DNA of 64,000 nucleotides. Source: Arthrobacter horti (GTDB lineage Bacteria > Actinomycetota > Actinomycetes > Actinomycetales > Micrococcaceae). Both the position numbers and the translations under genes were made by a program. The stretch lies in assembly GCF_030731045.1 (NCBI RefSeq), contig NZ_JAVALS010000001.1, positions 124,001 to 188,000 on the forward strand, written 5' to 3'. The stretch's first letter is position 1. The number at the start of each line of letters is the position of its first letter. Under the pieces are notes generated by a model that saw only the letters and a program-made list of their open reading frames with translations, did not search any database and was not told the DNA's origin. Of the stretch, positions 37,656 through 46,096 are shown in pieces.

Positions 37656-39194
37656 TCAGAGGGCTGCCGAGTCGACGACGGCGGCCGGCGGCTGGGGCGC
37701 CGCGGTTCCGGGAGCGACGGCGGAGCCTTCCTTGAGGCTGTCGAAGAGCCGGTTCACGCGCTCCCGCTCAGCCGTGGGGGCGGGCTTGAGCAGCGAGATC
37801 GCCAGATACACCATGAGATTGACCACCAGGCCCACGCCGCCGGAGGTGAGACCACCGAGCCACGGCACGGACAGCGGGTAGTTCACCTCGAAGTAGACGG
37901 CCACCAGGATGCCCGTGATCATGCTGGCGTTCGCTGCCAGGGCCGTGCCCCGGCGCCAGAAGATGCCCAGGAGCAGCATGGGCGCCAGCTGGCAGATGGC
38001 CTGGTAGGAGATCAGCGCCAGGATGAACAGGCCGCTCGTGACATTGGCGGTGGCCAGGGCGGCGATCGCGGAGACGACCGTGACGGCGGCGACCGCGATC
38101 TTGGCACCCTCCGCGGAGCCGGCGCCCGCCGCGCGGCCCGGCCGGACGACGTCGTTGGCCAGCTGCGTGCCGATGGCCTGCAGATTGGCGCCCACATTGC
38201 CCATGGTGGCTGCCACCACGCAGATGCCCGCGGCGGTCACCAGTCCCACGCCGCCCAGGCCCGCCAGGATGAACCACGTGGTGTCCGGCGCCTCGGTGAC
38301 CCCCGGAACGGTGGTGGCCAGGAGGGTGACGGTGGTCAGCGCACCGGAGAAGAGGAAGAGCAGTGGCGCCGCCTGCACGGCGGACTTCTGCACGCCCCGC
38401 GGGGACTCCACACTGAAGAGCCGGACGAACAGGTCCGGCCAGGACCAGGCGCCGAGCAGGCCCGTGAGGACCAGGGAGAAGAGATAAAGCGGCCCCACCG
38501 GGCTGTCCAGCGGTGGCAGGGACAGCAATGCGGGATTGACCGCGCCGAAACCGTGACCGTTGCTCAAAAGCCAGACGAGGAAGCCGATGGCCATCAGGAA
38601 TCCGATGCCATAGGCGAAGACGCCCTGGACCATGTCGCTGATGATGAGGCCGCGGGTGCCGTAGCGGACGGTCCAGGCCTGGCGGGCGGCGATGAAGAGG
38701 ATGCCGATCACGGTGGCGGCCACCGGGGTGACCGCACCGAAGGACAGGGCCGCGAAGACCACGCCCAGGGACTGCATGCCCAGGACCACCCACGGGATGG
38801 AGGCCAGGACGCCGATCACTGCTGCGATGACGCGCACCGAGGTGGAGCCGTACCGCAGCCCCAGGAGGTCTGCCTGGGTCTTCAGATCGTGCACGCGGCC
38901 CCAGGTGTTGACCGGGCGGCCCAGGAAGAACATGAGGACGACGGCAAGGACTGAGTAGGAGAGCGAATAGAAGCCCAGCACGCCCTGGGTCACCGTGAAT
39001 CCGGCGAATGCCACGAAGACGGAGCCGGCCAGCCAGGTGTTGAGGAAGGTCATGGTGCCGAACCAGGGGCTGAAGCTGCGACCGCCGGTGGCGTATTCGC
39101 TGAGGCTGGTCTTCTTGCGGCCGGTGCGGCTCATGGCCACCAGGACCACGATGGTGAAGACGGTGATGCCTCCGTAGCCGATGAGCATGTTCAC
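37656..39194 (-). CDS. Sodium:solute symporter (SSS/SLC5 family)
   Basis: A 512-aa membrane protein with about 13 hydrophobic helices. The N-terminal TGGRSFSPWFGTMTFLNTWLAG region is typical of SSS transporters close to the PanF/PutP and monocarboxylate groups. The substrate is unknown but is presumably what the downstream amidohydrolase acts on. The GTG at 39194 overlaps the stop of the small DUF3311-like gene (GTGA). A 25-bp gap separates it from the amidohydrolase gene. Confidence 0.88.
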   Translation of the reverse strand: MNMLIGYGGITVFTIVVLVAMSRTGRKKTSLSEYATGGRSFSPWFGTMTFLNTWLAGSVFVAFAGFTVTQGVLGFYSLSYSVLAVVLMFFLGRPVNTWGRVHDLKTQADLLGLRYGSTSVRVIAAVIGVLASIPWVVLGMQSLGVVFAALSFGAVTPVAATVIGILFIAARQAWTVRYGTRGLIISDMVQGVFAYGIGFLMAIGFLVWLLSNGHGFGAVNPALLSLPPLDSPVGPLYLFSLVLTGLLGAWSWPDLFVRLFSVESPRGVQKSAVQAAPLLFLFSGALTTVTLLATTVPGVTEAPDTTWFILAGLGGVGLVTAAGICVVAATMGNVGANLQAIGTQLANDVVRPGRAAGAGSAEGAKIAVAAVTVVSAIAALATANVTSGLFILALISYQAICQLAPMLLLGIFWRRGTALAANASMITGILVAVYFEVNYPLSVPWLGGLTSGGVGLVVNLMVYLAISLLKPAPTAERERVNRLFDSLKEGSAVAPGTAAPQPPAAVVDSAAL

Positions 39195-39409
39195 GAGTTT
39201 TTCCCGCTTCCGTTCTCCAGAGCCCACAGGAGGGGCAGGGACAGCACCACGGCGGCATTGCCGAGGATGAAGTAGAGGTATGCGGCGGGCTGGGTGCCGG
39301 GGCCGAACAGGAGGTACACGAGGGGACAGAGGAGCACCAGCAGGTCCGCGGCGAAGATCAGCCGGCGGGCGGCTCGTCTTCCGGAGGGCAGTGGGGGATG
39401 GTTTGGCAT
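39191..39409 (-). CDS. DUF3311-like small membrane partner of the symporter
   Basis: A 72-aa protein with two hydrophobic helices (about 17-36 and 43-63) and a PLLWALENG ending. Short two-helix proteins of the DUF3311/YhdT kind commonly precede SSS symporters and are overlapped by them, as here. The ATG at 39409 is preceded by GAGGAAGAG. First gene of the LacI-divergent operon. Confidence 0.75.
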   Translation of the reverse strand: MPNHPPLPSGRRAARRLIFAADLLVLLCPLVYLLFGPGTQPAAYLYFILGNAAVVLSLPLLWALENGSGKNS

Positions 39410-39516
39410 GACGGGTCACTCTTCCTCACCGCGGTGTGCGGCGGGTCGGTTGTCTGAGGCGGGGGAGGCGCGACGGCCAGGGTCCCACCCAAGGGTGAAG
39501 GGTGATGGATCGTTGG

Positions 39517-39528
39517 TGGAACGTTCCA
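39517..39528. promoter_or_regulatory. LacI-type operator
   Basis: Perfect palindrome TGGAACGTTCCA with the central CG typical of LacI-family sites, lying in the divergent region between lacI and the symporter operon. It sits just downstream of the minus-strand promoter (about +6 to +17), a repressing position. Confidence 0.65.
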
Positions 39529-39539
39529 TCAATGACACC

Positions 39540-39568
39540 AGTGTGAGTGCGGTCACGTCCGCTGTCAA
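39540..39568 (-). promoter_or_regulatory. Promoter of the DUF3311-SSS-amidohydrolase operon
   Basis: Consensus -35 TTGACA (39563-39568), 17-bp spacer, weak -10 CACACT (39540-39545). Confidence 0.55.
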
Positions 39569-39582
39569 GGGAGGTGGACGCA

Positions 39583-39588
39583 TAGAAT
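39583..39588 (+). promoter_or_regulatory. -10 box of lacI (leaderless)
   Basis: TAGAAT ends 6 nt before the ATG at 39595; no Shine-Dalgarno. Confidence 0.55.
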
Positions 39589-39594
39589 GCCCTT

Positions 39595-40578
39595 ATGAGC
39601 CCGCGCCGCGTCACGATCGTCGACATCGCCCGGGAGCTGGGCATCTCCAAGTCCACTGTGGCGAACGTCCTCAACGGCACCGGCCGCTTCTCTGCGGAGA
39701 CCGATTCGCAGGTGCATGGCGCCGCGCAGCGCCTGGGCTATGTCTCCAACCGGGCCGCCCGGAGCCTGCGGGCCTCACGCATCGGGGCGATCGGTCTGTA
39801 CGTGCCGCGCTCGGTGCGCAATCTGTCCTTCTACATGGAATTCGCCTTCGGCGCCGCCACGGGGGCCGAACGTTCCGGGGCCGACCTCATGCTCTTCTCC
39901 CCGGAGCCCCGTGGGCCGCGAGGATTCCAGGTGGACGGTGCGTTGGTGATCGATCCGGAGCCCGCGGACCCGATGGTCCAGGCGCTGCTGGACGCCGGGG
40001 TCACGGTGGTCAGCGTGGGCGAGTTCCACGGGGCGGGGCGGGAACGGATCGCGGGGACCCTTCAGGCGCGGCACCGGGATCTTCAACGGGAGGTCTTCCA
40101 GGATCTGCTGCGCCGGGGGAGACGGACGCCCGTCTTCCTGGGAATCGACCACCATCACGCCCCGTCATGGGGTCTCGACACGGCGGAGAACTACCGGCAG
40201 TGGTGCCGGGAGGCCGGGCTGGAGTCCGTGCTGTATGAGCTTCCGCTGGATCTTGAGCAGGACGGCCTCGACCGGCTGCTGGACCGGATCGTGGAGACGC
40301 CGGGTGCGGACGCCTTCATCTGTGCCGGCCAGGGGTACACGCGCCCGGTCCTGGAGCGGCTCCTGGCGGCGGGCCGCACTCCTGGATCAGACGTCGATCT
40401 GGCTTCCCTGGCCGCGTCCCACGACGAGTCGGAGAGTGGCGAGCTGGCCGCCATCGATCTGAAGCCGCACGCTTATGGCATGGCCGCCGTCGCGCTCCTC
40501 GGCGATCTGCTGGACGGCGTGCAGGCGCCGGTGCACCGGTGGTTCGACGACGCGGAGTACCGCCCGCCGTCGACCTGA
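39595..40578 (+). CDS. LacI-family transcriptional regulator
   Basis: A 327-aa repressor. The N-terminal helix-turn-helix reads TIVDIARELGISKSTVANVL, followed by a hinge with N-R-A-A-R-S-L-R. A periplasmic-binding-protein-like sensor domain makes up the rest. It is divergent from the DUF3311-symporter-amidohydrolase operon, with a LacI-type palindrome between them, so it probably represses that operon and responds to the transported compound. It appears to be leaderless. Confidence 0.9.
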   Translation: MSPRRVTIVDIARELGISKSTVANVLNGTGRFSAETDSQVHGAAQRLGYVSNRAARSLRASRIGAIGLYVPRSVRNLSFYMEFAFGAATGAERSGADLMLFSPEPRGPRGFQVDGALVIDPEPADPMVQALLDAGVTVVSVGEFHGAGRERIAGTLQARHRDLQREVFQDLLRRGRRTPVFLGIDHHHAPSWGLDTAENYRQWCREAGLESVLYELPLDLEQDGLDRLLDRIVETPGADAFICAGQGYTRPVLERLLAAGRTPGSDVDLASLAASHDESESGELAAIDLKPHAYGMAAVALLGDLLDGVQAPVHRWFDDAEYRPPST

Positions 40579-40608
40579 TGCGGCCGTCCGCCGGGCGGCC
40601 GCATCAGG
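40574..40608. terminator. Bidirectional terminator spanning both stop codons
   Basis: Perfect 13-bp stem CCTGATGCGGCCG (40574-40586) / 40596-40608 with a 9-nt loop. The left arm contains the lacI TGA and the right arm contains the convergent tetR TGA (TCA on this strand), so the palindrome is also coding. Confidence 0.75.
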
Positions 40609-41290
40609 AGGCGTCTGCGGGTGGACGGCCGGTGGCCGTGGGCATGGCGGTGGCGGTGAGGCCGGCGGCGAGAGTGCGGGCGAGGAAGTCGAAGCGGTCG
40701 ATCCGCTCCTGGGCCGTGGCCGTCTGGGCGCGGAGCAGGTGCGGGAACTCCATGGCATTCGGGTCTGGGACCTTGAGCGCATTCTCCATGGTCTGCATGT
40801 CCTGTGCCGCGCCGATCGCGGCGCTGTCGATCGCTTCGATCGCGGGCAGGATGAAGCGGTCCGGAATTCCCGCGGCCAGAAGCGCTTGGGCGATCCGGTC
40901 GTAGATCGCGAGGACTTTCAGGTTGGTCACGGGCTGAACCAGGATCAGCGGCAGCAGCGCAGGGACGCTCTGATACGTGGTCCGCAGGGTGTCGAAGACC
41001 TGCGTGACCAGCGTGGGGAGATCCCCGGAGAGCGGGCCGAGCACCACGCGCTCGGACAGGGCGCCGCGGGCCAGCTCCACGATGTCGGCCCTGCTGCTGA
41101 CATGCTTGTAGAACGCCGATTGGCGGACGCCGAGGCGTTCCGCCAATCGGGGCAGTGAGAGGAAGCCCTCCTCCTCGAGGAGGGCCAGCGCCTCATGTCC
41201 GATCTTGTCCACGCTCAGGCGTGGCGTGCTGGGACGGCCGAGCCGGTGGGCCCGGCCGTCCTCGGGGTGCGCTTCCTGCGCAGGGCTCAT
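40604..41290 (-). CDS. TetR-family regulator (in operon with APC permease)
   Basis: A 228-aa protein. The DNA-binding domain lies at about 25-75 (LSVDKIGHEALALLEEEGF, RLAERLGVRQSAFYKHVSSRADI) and the ligand domain follows. Its ATG abuts the permease stop codon (TAAATG), so it is the second gene of a permease-tetR operon. The sequence repeated at the permease start and upstream of the amidohydrolase at 47808 (AGTGAA-N7-CACTTAA) is a good candidate for its operator. Confidence 0.87.
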   Translation of the reverse strand: MSPAQEAHPEDGRAHRLGRPSTPRLSVDKIGHEALALLEEEGFLSLPRLAERLGVRQSAFYKHVSSRADIVELARGALSERVVLGPLSGDLPTLVTQVFDTLRTTYQSVPALLPLILVQPVTNLKVLAIYDRIAQALLAAGIPDRFILPAIEAIDSAAIGAAQDMQTMENALKVPDPNAMEFPHLLRAQTATAQERIDRFDFLARTLAAGLTATAMPTATGRPPADAS

Positions 41291-42757
41291 TTACGAGTGT
41301 CCGATCCGTGCGAAGACGTCAGTCCTGTTCTTCTTCAGCCACCACGCTACGCCAAGGCCCAGGACGAAAGTGACCGGGGCGATCACCAGAAGGGTCGTGT
41401 TGATCGGGTCGCCCGCCGGGATTCCGGTCAGGTACTGGATGTTGGTCACGCTGAGCCAGATGACCACCACCATCACCAGGGTCGCCAGCACGGCGGACGG
41501 GATGACATACCAGCGGGTGTCCCGCTCCCGGCGGCGCAGGAAGAACATCACCACGCCGATGCCCATGAGGGCCTGCAGGCCGAGGATTCCGATGATCCCC
41601 GGGGAGTTCAGCCAGACCACGAACTGGGTGAACGGGTCCAGGGACAGTGCGGCGCCCACGACGACGGCGGCCACGCTGAGTCCTGTCTGCAGCACTCCGG
41701 CGTTCCCGGGCGTCTGGTGGCGGCTGATACGGGCCATGGCACGGGGGAAGATGCCTTCCCGGCCGAGCGAGAGGGTGTACCGGTTGATGGTGTTGTGGAA
41801 GGCCAGCTGGGAGGCGAAGATGCTGGTCACGATCAGCACGCTCATGAGATTGACCAGCCAGTCACCGGCGAAGGTGCCGGCCAGGACGTAGGCGGTGTCC
41901 CCGGAGTCCAGGTGCTTGCCTGCGAACTCCTGGATCGCGTCGAATCCGCCCGCCTGCACCAGGACCCACACGGCGAAGGCGTAGAAGGCACCGATGAAGG
42001 CGATGGAGATGTAGGTGGCACGGGGGACGGTGCGGTCCGGATTGCGCGCCTCTTCGCGGTAGAGGGCGCCGGACTCGAAGCCCATGAAGGCGGAGAACCC
42101 CATGCTGAGCACCGCCGCCATGCCGGGCGTGAACACCGCGGACGGAGTGAAGGAGTCCAGGTTGATGCCGTGCGCTCCGCCGCGGGACAGGACCGCCACG
42201 GCGAGGATGACCACGATGACCGTCTCTAGCGTCAGCAGCACGCCCACCACCTTCGCGCCGACGTCGATGCCCCGCCAGCCGAGGTAGTGCACCGCGGCGA
42301 TGGACACCAGTCCGTACACCCACCAGGGCAGGTCCAGGCCGGTGAACTGCTTGACGGCCAGATTGGCCTGAATGCCGAGCAGGCCGTAGAGCCCGATCTG
42401 GATGCCGTTGTAGCTGAGCCATGCCGTCAGCCCGGCGCCCAGGCCGGCCACACGGCCGAGCGTCTTTGCGATGTATCCGTAGAAGCCGCTGTAGGACAGG
42501 ATGTGCCGGGTCAGGGCCATGAAGCCGACGGCGAAGAGGGCCAGGCCGAGCGCGGCGGCCACGTAGATGACGGGTGCGCCGGCGCCGCCGACGGCGAGGG
42601 CGAGTGGGGAGACGCCCACCACGATGGTCAGCGGCGCCGCTGCCGAGACCAGCATGAAGACGATGTCACGCGTGCCGAGGGAATTCTTCTTCAGGCCGGC
42701 CTGGGGAGCGCCGGACGCGGTCGGCTGGGGATCCGCCGCGGATTTAGTGAAAGCCAT
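41291..42757 (-). CDS. APC-family amino acid/amine permease
   Basis: A 488-aa transporter with about 12 hydrophobic helices. The N-terminal block GTRDIVFMLVSAAAPLTIVVG and the later GFESGALYREEARNPDRTVPRAT (the conserved F-E-x-A/G block after helix 6) identify the APC superfamily. Amino acids, polyamines or related amines are likely substrates. The ATG at 42757 (MAFTKSAADP) is chosen since the earlier in-frame ATGs lie inside the promoter region. It is followed by tetR in the same operon. Confidence 0.87.
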   Translation of the reverse strand: MAFTKSAADPQPTASGAPQAGLKKNSLGTRDIVFMLVSAAAPLTIVVGVSPLALAVGGAGAPVIYVAAALGLALFAVGFMALTRHILSYSGFYGYIAKTLGRVAGLGAGLTAWLSYNGIQIGLYGLLGIQANLAVKQFTGLDLPWWVYGLVSIAAVHYLGWRGIDVGAKVVGVLLTLETVIVVILAVAVLSRGGAHGINLDSFTPSAVFTPGMAAVLSMGFSAFMGFESGALYREEARNPDRTVPRATYISIAFIGAFYAFAVWVLVQAGGFDAIQEFAGKHLDSGDTAYVLAGTFAGDWLVNLMSVLIVTSIFASQLAFHNTINRYTLSLGREGIFPRAMARISRHQTPGNAGVLQTGLSVAAVVVGAALSLDPFTQFVVWLNSPGIIGILGLQALMGIGVVMFFLRRRERDTRWYVIPSAVLATLVMVVVIWLSVTNIQYLTGIPAGDPINTTLLVIAPVTFVLGLGVAWWLKKNRTDVFARIGHS

Positions 42758-42765
42758 ACACTTAA
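42746..42765. promoter_or_regulatory. Shared operator copy 1, at the APC permease start
   Basis: AGTGAA (42746-42751), 7 nt, CACTTAA (42759-42765), overlapping the permease start codon. The same two half-sites with the same spacing occur at 47750-47769. Upstream on the minus strand, TTGACG (42788-42793) is a possible -35. Confidence 0.6.
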
Positions 42766-42891
42766 ATGTGAGGCACGCCATAGGGGTCGTCAAGAGGTTC
42801 GGGCCAGAAAATTTCCAGCGATTTTCGGACGGGTCATTCCGTTGCCAATACGGGGATTCTGGCCGTATTCCGGGGAATTCGGGGCACGACT

Positions 42892-42924
42892 GAGAGGCCC
42901 GCGACCGAAGGGTCGGGGCCTCTC
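42892..42924 (-). terminator. Terminator of the monooxygenase operon
   Basis: GAGAGGCCCGCGACC (42892-42906) pairs with 42911-42924 with one bulge; loop GAAG. It lies 25 bp beyond the flavin reductase stop codon. Confidence 0.7.
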
Positions 42925-42949
42925 GGGGCGGGTGGGACGCCGCGTCCGC

Positions 42950-43471
42950 TCAGTAGAACCAGGGCACCGCGTCGTGGTTGAAGTCGCGGAACGCGCCGAA
43001 CTTTCCTGAGTAGAACGCCAGCGGTTCGCCGTCGCGGTACCGGGCGGACTTCACCTCACCGAAGAAGACCTGATGGTCTCCCACCGTGATGCTCTGCACC
43101 ACCTCGCATTCGGCCTGGGAGAGGGCTCCCGCGACCACCGGCAGGCCGCCCGGGGTGAGATCGAAGACCCCGTCCTCGAAGCGCCTGCCCCCGCGGACGG
43201 CGAACTGCCGGCCGACTCCTTCCTGCTTGGCACCCAGGATGGAGACCCCGAACCGCCCGCTGCCCGTCAGGGCGTCCCCCGTGCGCGTGCCGAAGTTCAA
43301 CGACACCATGAGGATGGGCGGTTCCAGGCTGATGGACGTCAGCGAGCTGATGGTCATTCCGACCTTCTCGCCGTCGTGTTCGGCCGTCACCACGGCCACG
43401 CCGGTCAGGAAGCGGCCCAGCGTCCGCCGCATGTCCGAGGAATCCGGGGTGACGAAGGCCGGGGGAGCCAC
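42950..43471 (-). CDS. Flavin reductase (HpaC-like), monooxygenase partner
   Basis: A 173-aa FMN/FAD reductase of the flavin_reduct family: GRFLTGVAVVTAEHDGEKVGMTISSL...S.EPPILMVSLN and the GDH motif (TVGDHQVFFGEV). It supplies reduced flavin to a two-component monooxygenase, here almost certainly the HpaB-like protein two genes upstream. The GTG start follows the cupin gene stop by 1 bp. Last gene of the GntR-led operon. Confidence 0.9.
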   Translation of the reverse strand: MAPPAFVTPDSSDMRRTLGRFLTGVAVVTAEHDGEKVGMTISSLTSISLEPPILMVSLNFGTRTGDALTGSGRFGVSILGAKQEGVGRQFAVRGGRRFEDGVFDLTPGGLPVVAGALSQAECEVVQSITVGDHQVFFGEVKSARYRDGEPLAFYSGKFGAFRDFNHDAVPWFY

Positions 43472-43472
43472 C

Positions 43473-43829
43473 TCAGGCCTCTTCCCGCGGGTAGTAGCGG
43501 ACCTCGAACATCCGGGCGCCCTCCTCGGAGACCCACGGCCCGTGCTCCATGCCCGGCGGGCGGGTGGCCCAGTCCCCGGCCTTGAAAACCTGGTTCAGGC
43601 GCAGGTCCCGGAACGAGCCGGAGAAGATGAACACCTCTTCCCAGAAGTCGTGACGGAGCGCCCCGTTCGGCGAGGTGTCGGTGCCGGGCTCGAACTTCAA
43701 GATGCGGGTGACGGCGTCACTGCTGTCATCCCGCGCCAGGATCGCCTCGGACAGTCCCTCGATGTGCGGAGTGCAGTCGGTGAATTCCACCCGGTCCACG
43801 GGTCCGAACTCGAATTCAGGCTTGGCCAT
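43473..43829 (-). CDS. Cupin-domain protein
   Basis: A 118-aa small beta-barrel protein. Cupin motif 1 is degenerate (RHDFWEEVFIFSGSFRD) and motif 2 reads GDWATRPPGMEHGPWVSEEG, keeping His and Glu residues that could bind metal. It may be a ring-opening or isomerising enzyme, or a stability factor; the role is not determinable. It lies 3 bp downstream of the HpaB-like gene and 1 bp upstream of its flavin reductase. Confidence 0.8.
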   Translation of the reverse strand: MAKPEFEFGPVDRVEFTDCTPHIEGLSEAILARDDSSDAVTRILKFEPGTDTSPNGALRHDFWEEVFIFSGSFRDLRLNQVFKAGDWATRPPGMEHGPWVSEEGARMFEVRYYPREEA

Positions 43830-43832
43830 GGT

Positions 43833-45338
43833 TCAGGCCTCCTCTCCGGCGCCCACCAGCGCCTCCAGGGCCGGGGATCCGGCCGTTCGTCCATCGACGG
43901 TGTAGCCGGCCAGGAACTCGTCCAGCTCCGCCACGTGCAACTCAAACCCGAAGTTGCGGTAGGTGTAGACGCCCTTCACCACGAACGGTGCACCGGCGTA
44001 GAACAGCTCGTACTGCTGGTGACGGCCGGCGAATTCGGTGCCGATGATGTCCCAGGCGAGCCGGAACAGCTTGATCCGTTCCTCGCTGCTGACGTTCGGG
44101 GACGCCACGTACTTCTCCACGTCCGCCGCGGTGACCTCGCTCTTCATGTCCGCCACGCCGGAGGGCAGCTGCAGAACGCCTCCGCCGGCCAGATCGCGCA
44201 GGATCTGGATGACGCGCGGGTACGTCTCGGACTGCAGGCCCATGATGCCGTACAAGGCCCGCTTGCCCGGGACCATCATCCCGTCGGCGTCGGGGGAGGC
44301 GCTGTACTCCGCGGCCAGCAGCGCCGACTCCACGGAGGAGACGACGGCGGCCAGCTCGCCCAGACGCTCCTGGACGCCGGGGATGCGGTCGGTGCCGTTG
44401 ACGGCCGCGATCTTGCGGGCCACGGCGGCGATGAACTGCAGCTTGACCGTCAGGCGGGTCTGGGCCTGCCAATTGCCCAGGGCGTGCGCGCCCGTGTCGA
44501 AGAACTGGCGGCGCAGTTTCTCCACGTCGCGGTCGATGAACACGCGGTCCCACGGCACCAGCACGTCGTCGAAGATGACCAGGGCGTCCGGCTCGTCGTA
44601 GCGGCTGGTGAGCGGGTAGTCGAACTCGCTCGTGGCGCTCGTCGCGTAGGGGCGGCGGCAGAGGAACTTCAGACCCTCGGTCGCGGCCGGCAGGGCGAAG
44701 GAGACGGCGAAGTCCACATCGTCCGGGCCGAGCGGCTTGATGCACGTCACGAACACTTCGTCGCTGATGGCGCCGCCGGTGGCGAGCATCTGCGAACCGC
44801 GGACGATCAGGCCCTCCTCGGTCTCCCCGACCACGCCGACCTGGATGTTGTCGCCCTCCCAGCCGGACGCCGTCGTCGCCCGTGAATACTGCGGCGGGAT
44901 GATGGCGTAGGAGACGTAGAGGTTCTCGCGCAGGATGCGCTCGTAGTAGCGCGTCAGGTTGCCCGCGAAGTCGCGCTCGTCGTGCGCGAAGACCTCGGGG
45001 TGCGCGGCGAAGGCCGCGAAGAAGGTGCCCACGTGATCGGGGCTCCGGCCCACCCAGCCGTGGGTGTGCTTCGCCCAGCGTTCTACGGCGGCGCGGCGCG
45101 CCTTCATGTCCTCCGACGTGCGCGGGATGCTGAACACCCGGTTGGCCGGGCCGTCGATCTCCGGGCTGTGGTACTGCATGCCGTTGGCGGGGTCCGCGGC
45201 GATGTCGAAGAGTTCTCCGACGGTCTGGACGACCTTGCTGAACGCGGGATGCCCGGCGACATCGCGGACGGCCTGGCCGTCGATCAGGACGGTACGGCCG
45301 TCGTTGAGGGATGAGATGTACTCGGCTCCGGTCCTCAT
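43833..45338 (-). CDS. HpaB-family FADH2-dependent monooxygenase
   Basis: A 501-aa oxygenase related to 4-hydroxyphenylacetate 3-monooxygenase. N-terminal RTGAEYISSLNDGRTVLIDG, then SRATTASGWEGDNIQVGVVGETEEGLIVRG and the DDVLVPWDRVFI block are family hallmarks. FADH2 comes from the flavin reductase in the same operon. The true substrate is open: HpaB relatives hydroxylate phenols, and others cleave pyridine- or pyrrole-type rings. Association with a nitrilase-fold amidohydrolase and DUF2848 favours an N-containing aromatic or amide substrate (inference). Confidence 0.9.
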   Translation of the reverse strand: MRTGAEYISSLNDGRTVLIDGQAVRDVAGHPAFSKVVQTVGELFDIAADPANGMQYHSPEIDGPANRVFSIPRTSEDMKARRAAVERWAKHTHGWVGRSPDHVGTFFAAFAAHPEVFAHDERDFAGNLTRYYERILRENLYVSYAIIPPQYSRATTASGWEGDNIQVGVVGETEEGLIVRGSQMLATGGAISDEVFVTCIKPLGPDDVDFAVSFALPAATEGLKFLCRRPYATSATSEFDYPLTSRYDEPDALVIFDDVLVPWDRVFIDRDVEKLRRQFFDTGAHALGNWQAQTRLTVKLQFIAAVARKIAAVNGTDRIPGVQERLGELAAVVSSVESALLAAEYSASPDADGMMVPGKRALYGIMGLQSETYPRVIQILRDLAGGGVLQLPSGVADMKSEVTAADVEKYVASPNVSSEERIKLFRLAWDIIGTEFAGRHQQYELFYAGAPFVVKGVYTYRNFGFELHVAELDEFLAGYTVDGRTAGSPALEALVGAGEEA

Positions 45339-45341
45339 GGT

Positions 45342-46025
45342 TCAGGCTCCTTCGGAAGTGGTGGACGGGGAGGTGGTGTACTGATGGCTGATGCTGGAGC
45401 CGTCCGGGAGGCTGAGTTCCAGCGTCCACTCGGTTCCGTAGACGAAGGTGCCGCCCAGCAGCGGCAAGGTGCCGCCCAGGCAGACGAAGTCTCCGTCGCC
45501 GGGCTGCCTGCGCTGCAGGAAGAGTCCGACGACGTCGGCCGGGGTCCGGAGGTTGGACAGCGTTCCTTCCTGGTAGAGCTCGCCGTCCACCCAGCTGCGG
45601 GCGGTGCACTCGTCCAGGGAGAGCGCGGCGAGATCGTCGACCGGGATCACGGTTCCGGCCACCGGCTTGGGGCAGGCCTTCTTGGAATCCCCGATGTCCA
45701 CCGTCTCCAGCCGGCGGTCGGTATGGTCCGAGGCGATGCCGAGGTAGTACCGGCCCGCATGGCGGATGTAGAGCGGCTCGATCTCTCCCGAGGTCTCCGC
45801 GCCGGTCACGTGGAAGGCCGCGGAGGTACTCACGCTCTCCGGGGCGACCGGGTAGAACATGGGGACTTCGGGCGGCGGGGCGACGCCGATGGCGGCGAGT
45901 TCGTCGATGTGGTGCTGCACTGCGGCGGCGTCGCGCCCCGTGTAGCCGGCGACGACGGCGGTGAACTCGGTCAGTTCGATCCGCTCGCCGGTTCCGGACA
46001 CGGCAAAGCTGAGGGCATGGGGCAT
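45342..46025 (-). CDS. DUF2848 protein (fumarylacetoacetate-hydrolase-like)
   Basis: A 227-aa protein matching DUF2848: MPHALSFAVSGTGE, VPMFYPVAPESVSTSA, ISFGIASDHTDR-like SDHTDR, and GDGDFVCLGGTLPLLGG. Family members show similarity to the fumarylacetoacetase fold and often sit in aromatic-degradation operons, but no activity is proven. The ATG at 46025 is chosen from the family start; longer frames are Arg/Pro-rich noise. It ends 3 bp before the HpaB-like gene. Confidence 0.8.
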   Translation of the reverse strand: MPHALSFAVSGTGERIELTEFTAVVAGYTGRDAAAVQHHIDELAAIGVAPPPEVPMFYPVAPESVSTSAAFHVTGAETSGEIEPLYIRHAGRYYLGIASDHTDRRLETVDIGDSKKACPKPVAGTVIPVDDLAALSLDECTARSWVDGELYQEGTLSNLRTPADVVGLFLQRRQPGDGDFVCLGGTLPLLGGTFVYGTEWTLELSLPDGSSISHQYTTSPSTTSEGA

Positions 46026-46096
46026 GGAGGTTCCGTTCGATCGGGGATCGGGTGGGTCTGGGTGGTTCGTCCGGCCCGGCAGAGGGGCCGGCTCCG

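Noticed and set aside
43086..44885. A 599-residue plus-strand frame over the HpaB-like gene
   Set aside because: Antisense shadow, low complexity; the minus strand has a coherent operon with 1-3 bp gaps.
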